Shown one piece after another: positions 27,409 through 42,203 of a stretch of DNA of 42,500 nt. The stretch lies in contig CM022676.1 in NCBI GenBank assembly GCA_012295275.1, positions 4,988,687-5,031,186 on the forward strand. The letters run 5' to 3'. The translations under genes were made by a program, and so were the position numbers. The notes beneath the pieces were generated by a model, which saw only the letters and a list, made by a program, of their open reading frames with translations, was not told the origin of the DNA and ran no database searches. Within the stretch, counting starts at the first letter, position 1, and each line of letters begins with the position of its first letter. The DNA comes from Chrysomallon squamiferum. Lineage: Eukaryota > Mollusca > Gastropoda > Neomphalida > Peltospiridae.

Positions 27409-29341
27409 ACACAAAAACAATAATAACATCTATTTAACATCTATCTATGTATTTAACATCTATCTATCCATCTATAAGAAATGTTCAGCATCGGCAACCT
27501 AATTTTAGGTCACAACATGCAACAGACAGACAGACAGACATAAGAACTCACCTCCAGCAAGCTACACAGTGTTCTGACCATGTTCTCCGGTGTGTGAGAA
27601 ATCATTCTCGTGTACACCGGGTGATGGTTCTGTTTCTTGTCAAACATCGCCGGCTGCGTGCACATCGTCAGGTAGTCTATGACTTTGTTGACGTACTGGT
27701 TTGCCAGCATGTACAGCAGCTCCATGTCGTCTCCGCGCTGCTCCAGCCACTGCACCAGCATCAGCTTCCAGCCAACGTCACTGGTGCTCATCGCCAGAAC
27801 CCCAACGTTGGCGAGGAGCGATGGGCTGAGGTGTTCAAGACTTTCAATCTGAAAGGAGAGATTAAAATTGAGAATTTATTTCTGATATGAATTTATTATT
27901 ATTATTATTTTTTTAATAATACCTTTTTAATGATGTCTTAATTGTTAAAAGTTGTAAATAGAATAGAATAGAAAATAATATAATATAACATAACATAACA
28001 TAATATAATGTAATATAGTGTAATATAATATAATTATAATGTAAAATAACGTAACATAATGTGATATAACATAACATAATATAATTATAATATAACATAA
28101 TGTAATATAATTATAACATAATATAATATAATTATAACATAACATAACATAATATAAACTTTTATCTTTTAACATATATAAAATTCATTGGTGATATATC
28201 TACCTGCCTTGTATTATAAACTCAACAACAATGTCATTAAAAAAAAATAGAAATTAATCTTTAGATCTATTTGGTTAATTATCCAAATCTATTTCCCAAA
28301 TGAGCAGTGAATTTTACTACAATCTGCATGACCATACCTCCATAACAGAGAACTTCAGATACCCTACACATGCTTTCAGGCACACAGAGACAGCAATGAA
28401 ATGTTTAGAATCAGCAACCCAATTTAAGTTGCACTCATGCAGTAGTCAAACGATATTGATATTATTATTATTATTACTATTTTTTTTACTATTATTATTA
28501 TTATTATTATTATTAAATTTGATACTATTAAATGTTAACACTTCTTAAAATAACTATCCATCTGTCTAGCTCCTTGCACAGTTTTTAAACTGTATTTTGC
28601 TCTGATCTATCTGAACATACCTCCCAAATAAACCTCAGAGTGTCTGGCAGAACTATCCTCTCGTTATTTGCAAGGACAATGGATCCTGTGTTGTTCAGAA
28701 CATTCTCCAGAAGAACCAACTGGTCAGGATCAGCCTGGGAAAAAAAGATAAAATAATAAATATTTTAAAGGTTTGATTTTTGTGATGATATTTCACATAA
28801 AACACACTGAATTATATGGTGACACATATATATGATTAATGAAAAAACCCAAAATAGACTAAGAGAGAAAAATAAGAATAGTTTTTCTTGACAACTGTTT
28901 TAATTTATGATTTTATGGATGTCATACATAAAGCATACTGGATTTTATGGAGTCATAAATATGGTTAATAAAAAAAAAAATGACACTTATAAAACAAAGA
29001 AAATATGAAATTTTATATTTAACAGCAATTTTAATTTATGATTTTAATGATGGTGTACATAAATCATATTGAAATAGATGAAATCAAATATGCCATTAAC
29101 AAAACATTTTTAAAAAAACCCTAAGAGAAGTAAATAAGAAAAGTCTTATTTAACAATAAATTTTGACTGTATAAATTTCACTGATGAAATCCAGAAATCC
29201 AAACAACTTCCAATCCCAAGATTATAGATAAATGTCTTGGTATCAGCTTATTATATTCATGAAAAAAAACAATAACTGCCTATGTCATCCTAATACCATC
29301 ATAATTTCTTTTTAATTATACGTACTGATATTATACATATA

Positions 29342-29375
<34 letters not shown>

Positions 29376-30602
29376 TATAATGGTTCAAGTACGCTTGTCA
29401 TGGACAAGATCTCCATTACTACGACACTCACCTCACCGTCCAGCTGCATGACCTTCATCAAGGGTTTGGAGTTGAGGTCGTAGTTCTGATTGGCTGGCTG
29501 GATGCAGAACTTCCTTAACAATGAAGTCAGCAGGCCTTCCTTCCACTCTCTGAAATAAAACATGTCAGCATTGTTATAGAACATGACAGATTTTAGCAAC
29601 ATTCAGTTAAAGGGTTTTGGTTTATTTTTAAATTTATTTTTATAAAGTGGTATTAGTTTTATTTTTTTTTTTTTTTTTAAATTTTCATTCAATTCTTGTT
29701 TTTGTTATAGGGATTTTTTTCAATTTTAATTTTTAAACTTCATTCAATTCTCTGTAATAAAAACATGTGAGCATTGTTATAGAATATGACAGATTTGAGC
29801 AACATTCAGTTAAAGGGTTACATTTTATTTTTATTTTTATTTTATTCTGGAAAGGTTTTATTAGTTTTTTTTTTAATTAACAAACTTTTTTCAATTCTTT
29901 GTTAAAAACGTGAGCATTTTCATGAATATGACAGAGAACATTCAAAAGGGTTACATTTTATTTTTATTTTTATTTTATTCTGGATTTGAGGTTTTGGTTA
30001 ATTAACAAACTTTTTTATTCTAATAAAAACAAAAGCATTGTTATAGAATATGACAGATTTTAGCAACATTCAGTTAAAGGGTTTTATTTTATTATTTATT
30101 TTTATTTTATTCTTAATTTGCAGTTTTTTTGTTGTTTTTTTAATTAACAAACTTCATTCAATTCTCTGTAATAAAATATGTGAGCATTTTCATAGAATAT
30201 GACAGATTTTAGCAACATTCAGTTAAAGGGTTTTATTTTAATTCTTATTTTATTCTGGGTTTTGGGGTTTTTTTAACAAACTTCATTCAATTCTCTGTAA
30301 TAAAATATGTGAGCATTGTTATAGAATATGACAGATTTTGTTTAGCATCATTCAGTTAAACAAAATATTTATTCTGGAAAGTAGTATTAGTTTTATCAGA
30401 AACCAATTTTTTTATTTGTTAAGTTCCATCACTGAGACAAAAGCATTATTCTGTCCTGTTAGTTTCTGTTAACGACTATTATTAAACAAAAATTATAAAT
30501 CTTTATACATGTTTGTACTGTTCATTCAGTCTCTCTCACATCTTTTCTAACAGGAAAGAATAAGAAAGATAGAAAGAAAAAGAGATAGAGATAAAAAGAT
30601 TC

Positions 30603-30633
<31 letters not shown>

Positions 30634-30772
30634 AAAAAAATAAAGTTAAAGACAGAAACCAATGTGTAACTCATGTACATATCTTACACACTCACACACA
30701 CCCACACCCACACACACACACACATACACACACACACACACAGAGACAACACACACACACATCCACACAAGC

Positions 30773-30819
<47 letters not shown>

Positions 30820-33800
30820 GATACTCAAAGAGAGTAGATTTCATCTCTATAATGCACAAAAACGCATCAGAACACAACAAATGTTTGCTAACAGACTACA
30901 AATATAACCTCACTGCCTACAGCAGTCTAAAAACACACTCACAGAGTTTTGGGATGCAGGTATCCCATGATCTCCTCGGATTCCACAGCCTTGAGGAAAA
31001 TGCTCTGAATGTTGATGGTTTTCCCTCGTTCTCTCTCAGCCACAGCAAATGTTTTAATACACTCACTCTTACCACAGCCTGGAGGCCCAACCACAAGAAT
31101 CTGAAACAAAACCAACATCAGTTTTAAAACCAGTGGTGATGAGGTGGTGGGTGGAAATGAAAAGCATGAAAAAGATGATGATGATGAAAAGCATGAAAAA
31201 ATGATGATTATGATGATGGTATGAAAAGCATGAAAAAGATGATAATGATGATGATATAGAAAAGCATGAAAAAGATGATGATGGTGATAATGAAAAGCAT
31301 GAAAAAGATGATGGTGATGATGATGATAATGAAAAGCATGAAAAAGATTATGATGATAATGAAAAGCATGAAAAAGATGATGATGACAATATAGAAAAGC
31401 ATGAAAAAGATGATGGTGATGATGATGATAATGAAAAGCATGAAAAAGATGATGATGATGATAGTATAAAAAAGGATGAAAAAGATGATGATGATATGAA
31501 CAGCATGAAAAAGATAATGATGATGAAAAGAATGAAAAAGATGATGATGATAATATAGAAAAGCATAAAAAGGTAATGATAATGATGATGATAAAAACAT
31601 GAAAAGAAGATGATCATGATGGTAATGAAAAGTATGAAAAGATAACAATGATGATGATGATGGTAATGTTGAAATTCAAACCAATGGTTTTGATGATGAT
31701 AATAAGAGTGATTGAAGTGATGATAATGATGATTTTCAAAATAGCAATAATGACAGTCAAAACAGTGATGATGATGATAAAATAATGGTGTTGTTTGTGA
31801 TAATAACAATGATAAAGCAATAACATCAATAATAATTATCAGAATTGTTCCAGTGATAATGATGATGATTACATTCAAAACCGTTGTCATGATGTTGTCG
31901 ACGATGATGATAATGATGATAGTAACAGTAACAGTAATGACAGGAGTTTTAACAACAAGAAAAAAGATAATAACAACAACAACAATTGTATTAACCATAA
32001 TACAAATATGAGCACTATAACGTTCAGGAAATGTATTTATAAATATTTTATTATTACAAAAACGTATTAAAAATGCACTCACAGTTTGGTGGGCTGAATT
32101 CAGCTGAGCTAACTGGACAACTCTTGCTTGGAAAGCTGTGCCAGGCAACAGGCCGAGGTCCCCAGTAGCAACAGCGATGGCATCGACGATGTTTTCGAGA
32201 ACGTCGTGCTGGTGTACATGGCCCATGGAACTGTAGCACTCTGTACCAATCGACACAAACGGTGTGTTCAGTTGTAAAGATTCTGAAATGTAAATAAATA
32301 AATAAGTAAGTAAATAAATACATAAATAAATAATTATATAAATAAATAAATAAATAATTAAATAATTACATAAATAAATAAATAAATAAATACATAAATA
32401 ATTACATAAATAAATAAATATATAAATAAATAAATAAATAAATAAAATAAATATATAATTAAATTAATTAATTACTTAAAATTAATAAATAAATCAAAAT
32501 AAATAAATAAATAAATAAACAAACAAATAAATAAATAAAAAAATAAATAAAATAAATAAATATATAAAAATATAAAAATAAATAAATAAAATTAAAACAA
32601 ATAAAAAATAAAAGAAAAAATAAATAAAAAAATAAATAAAAATAATTAATTAATTAAAAAAATTAAATACTTTTTACAATTTCAGAAGTATATTTTTATG
32701 GTTATAAACTTTATCATTAACAATATTTTGTGAACAAAAGATTAAGAATCAAGATTTTAATTTTCAATTATCTGTATCATTATATTCATTACTATTTTTT
32801 TCATTTCACTTTTTAAGATGACTAATGATTGTAAACAGTGTTGTTTTATATGAAAACATAAAAACTGAAACACTAAAATAGATGCAATTTTTGTTTTTTA
32901 AATTTCTAAATGGTAAAAACGTTTATAATTTTTTTTTTTATAGTGCATTAATATGTAGATGTATATAAATAATAATGACATTTATCTATAAAATCTTAAC
33001 TAGAAAACACTGATCCAGATAAATACACAAACATTATCACTCTAGTAGTAATTTTACTGGACTAGGATGTATGGGAAGTTCTGTAATAAATGACAAAAAA
33101 AAACTTTAGTTTTTTTGTATTTTGAGGTTATAATGTTCCAGAGTATAAGAAAGCTTTTGTTTTTAATTTACATTTTATTTCTTATTATTTTTATTTTATT
33201 TTATTTTATTTTATTTCATATTTATTTATTTTATTTTATTTTATTTTATTTTATTTTATTTTATTTATTTTTTTTTATTTATTTATTTATTTATTCATTT
33301 CATTTTTAAAACAGTTATTATTTTTTTAAAATGTTATTATTATTTATTTATTTATTTACTTACTTACTTACTTACTTACTTATTTACTTATTTATTTTCA
33401 GTTTTAAAAATTTTAGATGTATTTGTGTTTGTTGTTGTTATTTTATTTTATTTTTTTGGTTACTTATTTCTAAAGTACTCTTGTAGACTTGTTAAAACAG
33501 ATTCTATATTTAAAAATTGTTCAAAATAACCAACCTAATTTCTATTTCTAAGCCAAATTAATTAGTACACAAAACACATACAACTAGACAGCTTAAAAAA
33601 ATATATATAAATAAAATGATTGACCTATCTCTGATCTAAGACAAACATGAATATAGTTTCTTTTTAAAAAAATTATCTACTTGATCTACATATTAACCCT
33701 AAATCCTTGACAAAAACACTAAAACAAATATTTATATTATATATGTACAATATATTACTGAAAAACATGCACAGAATAATTAAATTATACGTTTAGAAAA

Positions 33801-34174
33801 AAATTAATTAGCATTTGTTTTAATTACAATCATGCACATACACAAACATGCAAGCACATGAACACTGTCTTCTGTTATTCCAGATTGTTGGGTAATACTT
33901 TTTAATCATAATCACACATACACACAAATATTTTATAAATTCAAAAATAAAACTAACTACTGTATATAATGACAATATCCATTCATGCTTTTATATACAT
34001 GAAACAACAATTTCTATGCTTACAAAAAATACCAATTTTTACTCACCCAAATAATTTCATAGTAGAAGATGGCAAATTAAGATTCAACAGAAGAATTAAA
34101 GATTTATTTTATTTGCCACACACACAGACCCACACACACACACAAACCCAGACCCACACACACACACAAACACA

Positions 34175-34209
<35 letters not shown>

Positions 34210-35827
34210 CTCTTTAATGTAACAGGTCTAATATAACCTAACATGTCAGTTAGTATGTGTATTCACTTCAGTATTAAAACTGATTTTTACTTGGAATGGA
34301 ATAAATATAAAATATATATATTTTTGTATGTGTGTGTCTGTGTTTTAGATGCATCCCGTGCAAAAAATAGTCAAAATGGTTGTGCTCATTTAAAACAGAA
34401 AGAAAAATATTCCATTATAACTAACAAGCAATTGCACGCACGCACTTGCACGCACGCACACACACACACACTTACATATACGTAAATAAATACATACTTA
34501 AGTTACATCTTAATAAATAAATATATGAACAGACATATATAACCTTTACACATATCAGTTTAAATAAAACCTATCCATGAGGTCTTCATCACATTGTCTT
34601 AAAACCAACAAATTAGCTAGTTTACAAGCTCACTTAAACAAATAACAACATTAAAGAAACAACTTCTGACCTTTCAAATTTGCATATTTTGGTCCTGAGG
34701 CTTTCACTGCTGGATCTGAAATCAGCGTCTGACTAGAGTCCCCTTGCTGCAGCTCTCTGTCGGTGTCACCCCCAAATATCATGGGAAGGTCAAGGTTAGG
34801 CCAAAGGTCGCACACAAAGGTCGAGAAGACACTGGCATCCCTGTTTTGCATTCTGGGAAGGAAGGTGTCTCGCAGAGCCACGACCAAAGACTCGTCTTCG
34901 AAACTTTGTTGTTTGTCCTGTTTTAGCAACATGTCCACTGGTGTTTCAGCTGAAATTTTGAAAACATTTATTATTATATTATTTTTATTATTATATATAT
35001 ATTTTTTATTGTTATTATTACTGTGGTTGTTATCATTTCTAATACTATAGTTGTCATCATCATCATTATTATTTATTAGTACTTTCAACATAATTGCAAA
35101 ACCATTATTTTTTATCATTAGTTATATTATAAATGATTAGGTTATATAATCATTATTACTATAATTATCACACATTAATTATTATTATTGTCATCATTAT
35201 CATTATCATTATCATCATCACATCAATTATTAATATTATTATTATTGTTGTCATTATTGCCATTATCATCATCATCTTCATTTTGAATATTATTAATATT
35301 GTCATCATCATCATGATTATTGTTATCATCACTGTCATTTTCATTACCATTGTCATTAGTAGTTGTAGTAGTAGTAGTAGTAGTAGTGAGGTACAATGTT
35401 AAACATATCTTGATGTAAATTAAATTTTAACTTTGTTGATATAAACTTTTTTGTATTCTAATGTCCACAAATGATTCTAATCATTTTAACAAAATTGTAC
35501 AAAATAACGAAAACATATAAAAATATTTCTGAAATGTTAATACTTTTCTCACTGCCTTCCATTTCGTGTTTTTCTTTTCCTTCATCTTCTGATGTCTCTG
35601 CAACTAATAAAATTAAGAAATGATTTATTATTTGTCATAATAGTAAAAAATATGCTTACTAGTAATAAATTTGATGTTTTAAATAGTTCAAGGGTTGTGG
35701 TAGTTTTTCAAAAGTATAAACAGAGTTTTGCCCAAGTTTTTGTATTTTATTATACACAAACAGACAAGCAGAAAGAGCCATTCTTAATATAAATAAAAGC
35801 AGAGAAAACAATGAATTTATAGACTGA

Positions 35828-35879
<52 letters not shown>

Positions 35880-35975
35880 GACAGAGTCAAAAAGAGAACG
35901 AGAGAGAGAAAGGAGAGGGACAGACAGGCAGAGAGAAAATACCGTAAGACATAAAGAGAGAGAGAAAAATAAAAT

Positions 35976-36016
<41 letters not shown>

Positions 36017-36103
36017 CTCTCTCTAAACAGACACACACACATACTCACACACACACACACAGACTCATACAAACATACACACAAACACACATACATGCAT
36101 TCT

Positions 36104-36141
<38 letters not shown>

Positions 36142-36501
36142 CACACACACACACAGACAGACACATACCAGACTGTTTTTCTTCGAGGTCAGCAATAGCT
36201 TTCTCCAGGTAGGCTCCTGCCTCAGACACCACGCCTTTCAGTGACTTGATACTCCACCCATAGAAACTAGCACTTCTGTCACTGCCTGGAACACACAGCA
36301 CACATTTTTATAAAACATTCATAGGTTACAGAGGTCATACATTTTAACTTATGTTTTATATATATATATATATGATATGTGATACAACTTAATGATATTT
36401 TTTATATATATATATATACATGAGATTTCATATAACTTAAATTATTAATAAATACATGTTTGTGTTTATGAAATGGTGTGTATGCATGTTTTAGTATATA
36501 T

Positions 36502-36537
<36 letters not shown>

Positions 36538-36566
36538 TTCTTTCTCTCTCTCTTTCTCTCTTTCTT

Positions 36567-36599
<33 letters not shown>

Positions 36600-39500
36600 G
36601 TGTGTGTGTGTGTCTGTGTGTATGTGTGTGTGTATGTATTATATTATGTATGGATGTATGTTTACACACACACATACACATACATCAATACAGAAAAACA
36701 GACAGACAGACAGAGAACATATTTTTACCATCTATCAATTACCATTGATGAGAGCTTGTATTAAATACTTTACTGCACAATTGAACACAGTTATAGAAGT
36801 ACACATTCATGTAGGGAAACTACAGATAGATGCACAGATAAACAGATAGACACATACACACAGATAGACAGATATATCTTACCTAGAGTTACTTTTTCAG
36901 AGATGAATGTGTTGGTACCAAACACTTTGCTACACATTTCATACAACTGAACAGTTTTCTCAGCCAGTTCAGCACCTTTAGAAAATCCTGAAATATATAT
37001 TTAAATTTAATTATTTGAAATATGTTTAAATTTTTAGAAATAAATTTTAAATTTAATTACTTGAAATATGTTTATATTTAGAAATAAATTTTAAATTTAA
37101 TTATTTGAAATATGTTTAAAATTTAGTCGTAAATTTAATTCATTGTATTATAGAATAAGAAATTTTATTCTTTTACCAGTAACTGATTTCTATTTTTTTT
37201 AAAAATTCTAAACTTTAGATTTAAATTGATTAATTCTAATAAACATTTATAATTTTAGCTCTGAAGTAAATTCAAATTGACATTTTCTTAATTTTTCTTA
37301 CATTAAGTTTTAAATGTAACCTACTACATTGACATTTCATTATAATTTTCCAGTAATAATAATAATAATAATAACAACAATAATTTTGATTTTTTCTTTG
37401 TAAAGATTCAGGCTTCATTTGATCAAAATTCAAAAACAATCAACATTTATTCTCAAGAAACATTAAAACAGACTATTAAAAAAATACTTCAAACATTTAC
37501 AAATGTCAGCCAAAAAAAACAACAAAAAAAACACCCCAAAACAACAAACCTTGACTGAAAAGCATAACCTCAATGGCCAGCTTCAGATTTGGCCTGTCAA
37601 GGGAGATAACTCTAAACTGTCTCAAGATGCTGCATGGCAGAGTTGCCACACTTGACATGTAGAGCAGGAGTCTGTCTGGGTTGCGTGCAGTGACAGGCAC
37701 ACAGGAGGACAGAAGTCCGAAGAAGGCTCCGTTGGGATTGAGCTGAATGCTGTCATTCTGCAGCTGCACGGAAGACTTGCTCTCCTTCAGAGCGTCCATC
37801 ACAGTGGACATCAGCTGGGCAAAGACACTGAGGGCCGGAGCCTCGATCTGGTTGAGGTTGTTGAAGCAGACCCAGCAGCCCGTCGACGCCAGCCCTTTGA
37901 AGATGTTGAGGGTTTGGCGCCCCACAGTCTCAAACTTTCCAAGAAACAGACAAATAATTTACTGTTTGTTATCATTATTATAAAGTTTATATAAGTCTCA
38001 AACTTTCCACTTTCCTGTAGAAACAGATAAATAATTTACTGATTTGCTATCATTATTAGACTGTCATACAATGGTATGACAATAATAAAGTTTATACAAG
38101 TCTCAAACTTTCCACTTTCCTGTAGAAACAGATAAATAATTTAGTTATTCTATATCAAGTTATAATTATTAGACTATCAGACAGTCTCTCAAACTTTCCA
38201 CTTTCCTGTAGAAACAGATAAATAATTTAGTGATTGTTATCATTATTAGACTGTCATACAATGGTATGACGATAATAAAGTTTATATAAGTCTCAAACTT
38301 TCCACTTTCCTGTAGAAACAGATAAATAATTTACTGTTTGTTATCATTATTATAAAGTTTATATAAGTCCAAACTTTCAACAATGGTTATGACAGTTATA
38401 ATAAAAAGTTTATATAAGTCTCAAACTTTCCACTTTCCTGTAGAAACAGATAAATAATTTAGTTATTCTATATCAAGTTATAATTATTAGACTGTCATAC
38501 AACAGTATGACAATAATAAAGTTTATACAAGACAAACTTTCCACTTTCCTGTAGAAACAGATAAAAAGTTTAAACAAGACTCAAAACAGTATGACAATTT
38601 CCTCTTTCCTGTAGAAACAGATAAATAATTTACTGATTGTTATCACTTTTTATACTGTCCTACAATGGTATTCTAGCTCTGCTTTAAATAAACAAAATTA
38701 ACATCTTCACAGCTATTAACTACATTAATCTGAAGTCTGCTTACCGTTGGTCCTGAACACAGTGCCCCCTGGTGACACTTGATGGCCTGTGTAAGAATCA
38801 CAAACACTCTCTCTGTTACCGGAGTGATTACCTCCCTTCCACTGGCTCCCAGGTATTCGTACCCATACTCCAACAAAGTATCAAAACACTGAAAAGCAAA
38901 AATATTATTATTTTTTTAAATATACATTTGTTTGTGTGTAAAAAAACATTTTGCACTGAGATATTCAAGTCACACGTATATATATTCCTAAACATACACT
39001 ACAACTGAGCTGTTCATTTTAAATCAGGATTTCTCAAACATTTTATACCCATGGAAGTCATATAAACTAAAGTCCAAAAGATTTCATTTTTCTTTTTTTT
39101 TTTTTTGGTTCATATTTATGCCTCTATTTTTTTACATACATTAACAGGTGTGTTTTCAGAGAAACAGCCAAAAAAAAAAAAAGTACTCAGAAAGTAATTT
39201 GAATCTTCACCATGAATGTAGAAATTCTGAACATGAATGGTTCACATATCTGAAACTCGGGGAAAAGAATCAACAATTGCTCATGCAGAACACACACCCA
39301 AATGTTTTTGGACTACATCCACCACAGTTGAAAATTTTGCTCTTACAAAACAAAACCCTTGTTTTGTAACAAAAACATCAGTGAAGTATACAAACACAAA
39401 GCGTAAAAAACATCTGTGTACTACTACTACATCTGACAATAAAAATAAATCTAACTACAGTCAGTTATAAACTCCACTTACCCCGACAGAAACCGATCTC

Positions 39501-40347
39501 CTCTCGCTGTTGTACAGATACTGCAGCTGACATCGCCAGTCGAAGCTCGTGACAGGAGAGTGCATCTGCGAAATCTCGATGAGTCGCTGCACGAGGTCAC
39601 GAGAGTGAGCCAGGAGAGCCAGCAAGCAGGTGAGCTTCTTCACCTGACTGGGAAACAGGATCAGCTTGGTTGCCGAGGGAGTCAAGTCTTTCCGGATCTC
39701 GATGATGGCACCAACGACGGACATTTTGCGAGCCGATGGCATGATGATGTTCATGGTGTCCAATGGCTGCATTGTGTCTGCTTCGACAAAGGCTGGGAAA
39801 AAGAATTTGTTTACAAAAATGATTTATTATAATTTCAACTGATTAAAATAAAAAATATACACGCACGGAGGATTTGAGCAAAAAAAAGAGGATGAAGAAA
39901 AAAAAGAAATTTAATTAAATGTTTAAAGTTGAATGAAATTTTTTTTTAATTAATTAAGTGTTTAAAGTTAGCAACTGTTTTGGTGAGTAAAAAAAAAAAC
40001 AGAAACATACAGTATAAAATTCAAAATTAATTTTTTTTTATTTGTGTTGAATGATTTTGTTAAATTATTAATAAATTTTGAAAATTATTATTTTTATTTC
40101 TGTTAAATAATTTTGTTAAATTATTAATAAATTTTGAAAATTAAGATTTTATTTTCTATTAAATGATTTTATTAAATTATTAATAAATTTTGAAAATTAC
40201 TATTTTATTTTCTATTAAATGATTTTATTCAATTATTTATAAAGTCCAAAATTATTTTATTTCTGTTTCTATTAAAAAAAACTGTATTATACCATTCATC
40301 TCTACCACCACAGAAACACTTTAACCCACAAATCCCTTCACCTCAAT

Positions 40348-40432
<85 letters not shown>

Positions 40433-41569
40433 CACCCTCATTTTCACAAAAATTTCAATCACAAAAAAAAAAAAAAAAAAAAAAAATCCCCCAAAATTCT
40501 AAAAATCTTACATTCAACGTCTTTCTGTTCCTCCTCCTGCTCCTCTTCTCCTATAGGACTGGCAGCAGATTCTCCTCCCAGCTCCTGAAAGGATCCTAAC
40601 TTGGAGCTCTGGGCGTTCTTCGACTGAACGTTGGACATGCTCTGGCCTAGCTCAAGAAGAGATCCTTTCTTTGACTGCATTCCCGTGGCGCTGATGTTGC
40701 CTGCTGCTTCCAGGGCAGATCCTTTCTTGGAGATGCTCTGCCGGTCTGACATGAACTCATCTTTCTGGGACATCTCTGTGGCAGCGTGGTATGCCGCTGA
40801 GTGTTTTAGAGGCAGACATAGGATTGATAAGTGAATGAACGAACGAATGAGTAATGATATTTCGTTATAGTTTTAATATTGAAGAGGTCTGTTTGTATGT
40901 TTTACAAAATCTTATACATGCATAGACATATTTACACACACACACACACAAAACACACACACATATATATGCATGCATATTATTTACACACACACACACA
41001 TAAAAATATACATATACATAATTACTTATTTTCACTGTTTTTTTTCTTTTTTTTCTTTCTATTTTTACCCTTCATCTTCCTTACTTTTTCTTTTTTTTTT
41101 TTTTTTACTTTTGTCTTATCTAATCTTATTTTTCTTTCAATTAATTTTAGTTTTTTTCATACATTATACTATTAATTTATTTATTTACATAAAAAGTTTA
41201 TTTACATTTAAATCTTAATGTGCAATAAAAATAATATATATACCTTCACTTTCCGATCTCTCTTTCTGTTTCTTCTTCCTCATGGCTTTTTCTTTCTCTC
41301 CTTCCAAGCCTTTAAGAAGTAGAGTTGTAGCCATGATGCTAACAGTGATTCTGTTCAGACAATCCTAAAAACAACAAATTTTTAAACATTTAAAATAATC
41401 CAGAAAATCCAGGTAACCTGACTCTGTGAGATTAGAAATAAATAAAATAGATAAATGATTAACTGGGATACAGTATCATGATCATAAGATTTAAGGTTTC
41501 TAAGATCTAATTTGTACATTTTTAATTTTTAATTTTATTATAAAAAAAATTTAACTTTATTTAGTTATT

Positions 41570-41623
<54 letters not shown>

Positions 41624-42031
41624 TTGTACACACACACAAACACACACACACACACACACATATATATTGTTAAAAATAGTACATTTTTAAAGAATAAAAT
41701 AAAAATATATTATTTGTAATATTTCCAATCAAATAAAAATATGTATTGATAAAATAAAATAAAAATTAATCTTAACATCAGTAACAAAACATTGACTATC
41801 GAAATAAAATTCAAACAAATTATACCAATGATGGAACATATACTAATTTACTCATTTTCATAAAAGGTTTACTGATAAAAATGTAATTTCTAATCATATA
41901 ATAAATATAAATAAATAAATAAATAAACAAATATGTGTGCATCTGAGTGTGTATGTATGTACCTTTATAAATATGTAGGTATACATCTATGTTTATTTCT
42001 TTACCATAAAATAACTACTAAAAAAATACAT

Positions 42032-42073
<42 letters not shown>

Positions 42074-42168
42074 CACACACATGCACACACACATGCACAC
42101 ATGCACACAAATGTACACACACACACACATGCACACACTCACAAACTCACAAACACACATACACACAA

Positions 42169-42203
<35 letters not shown>

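Noticed and set aside
26703-27440. Leu/Ile/Phe-rich frames resembling membrane proteins
   Set aside because: They come from AAT/AAC/AAAT repeats. The same holds for 16271-16654, 19333-19599, 31208-31829 and 33115-33309.
39148-39470. Two overlapping plus-strand frames of 73-77 codons in the e4-e5 intron
   Set aside because: No recognisable motif, overlapping alternative frames, and no promoter or polyadenylation evidence; chance frames in less AT-rich intron are likely.
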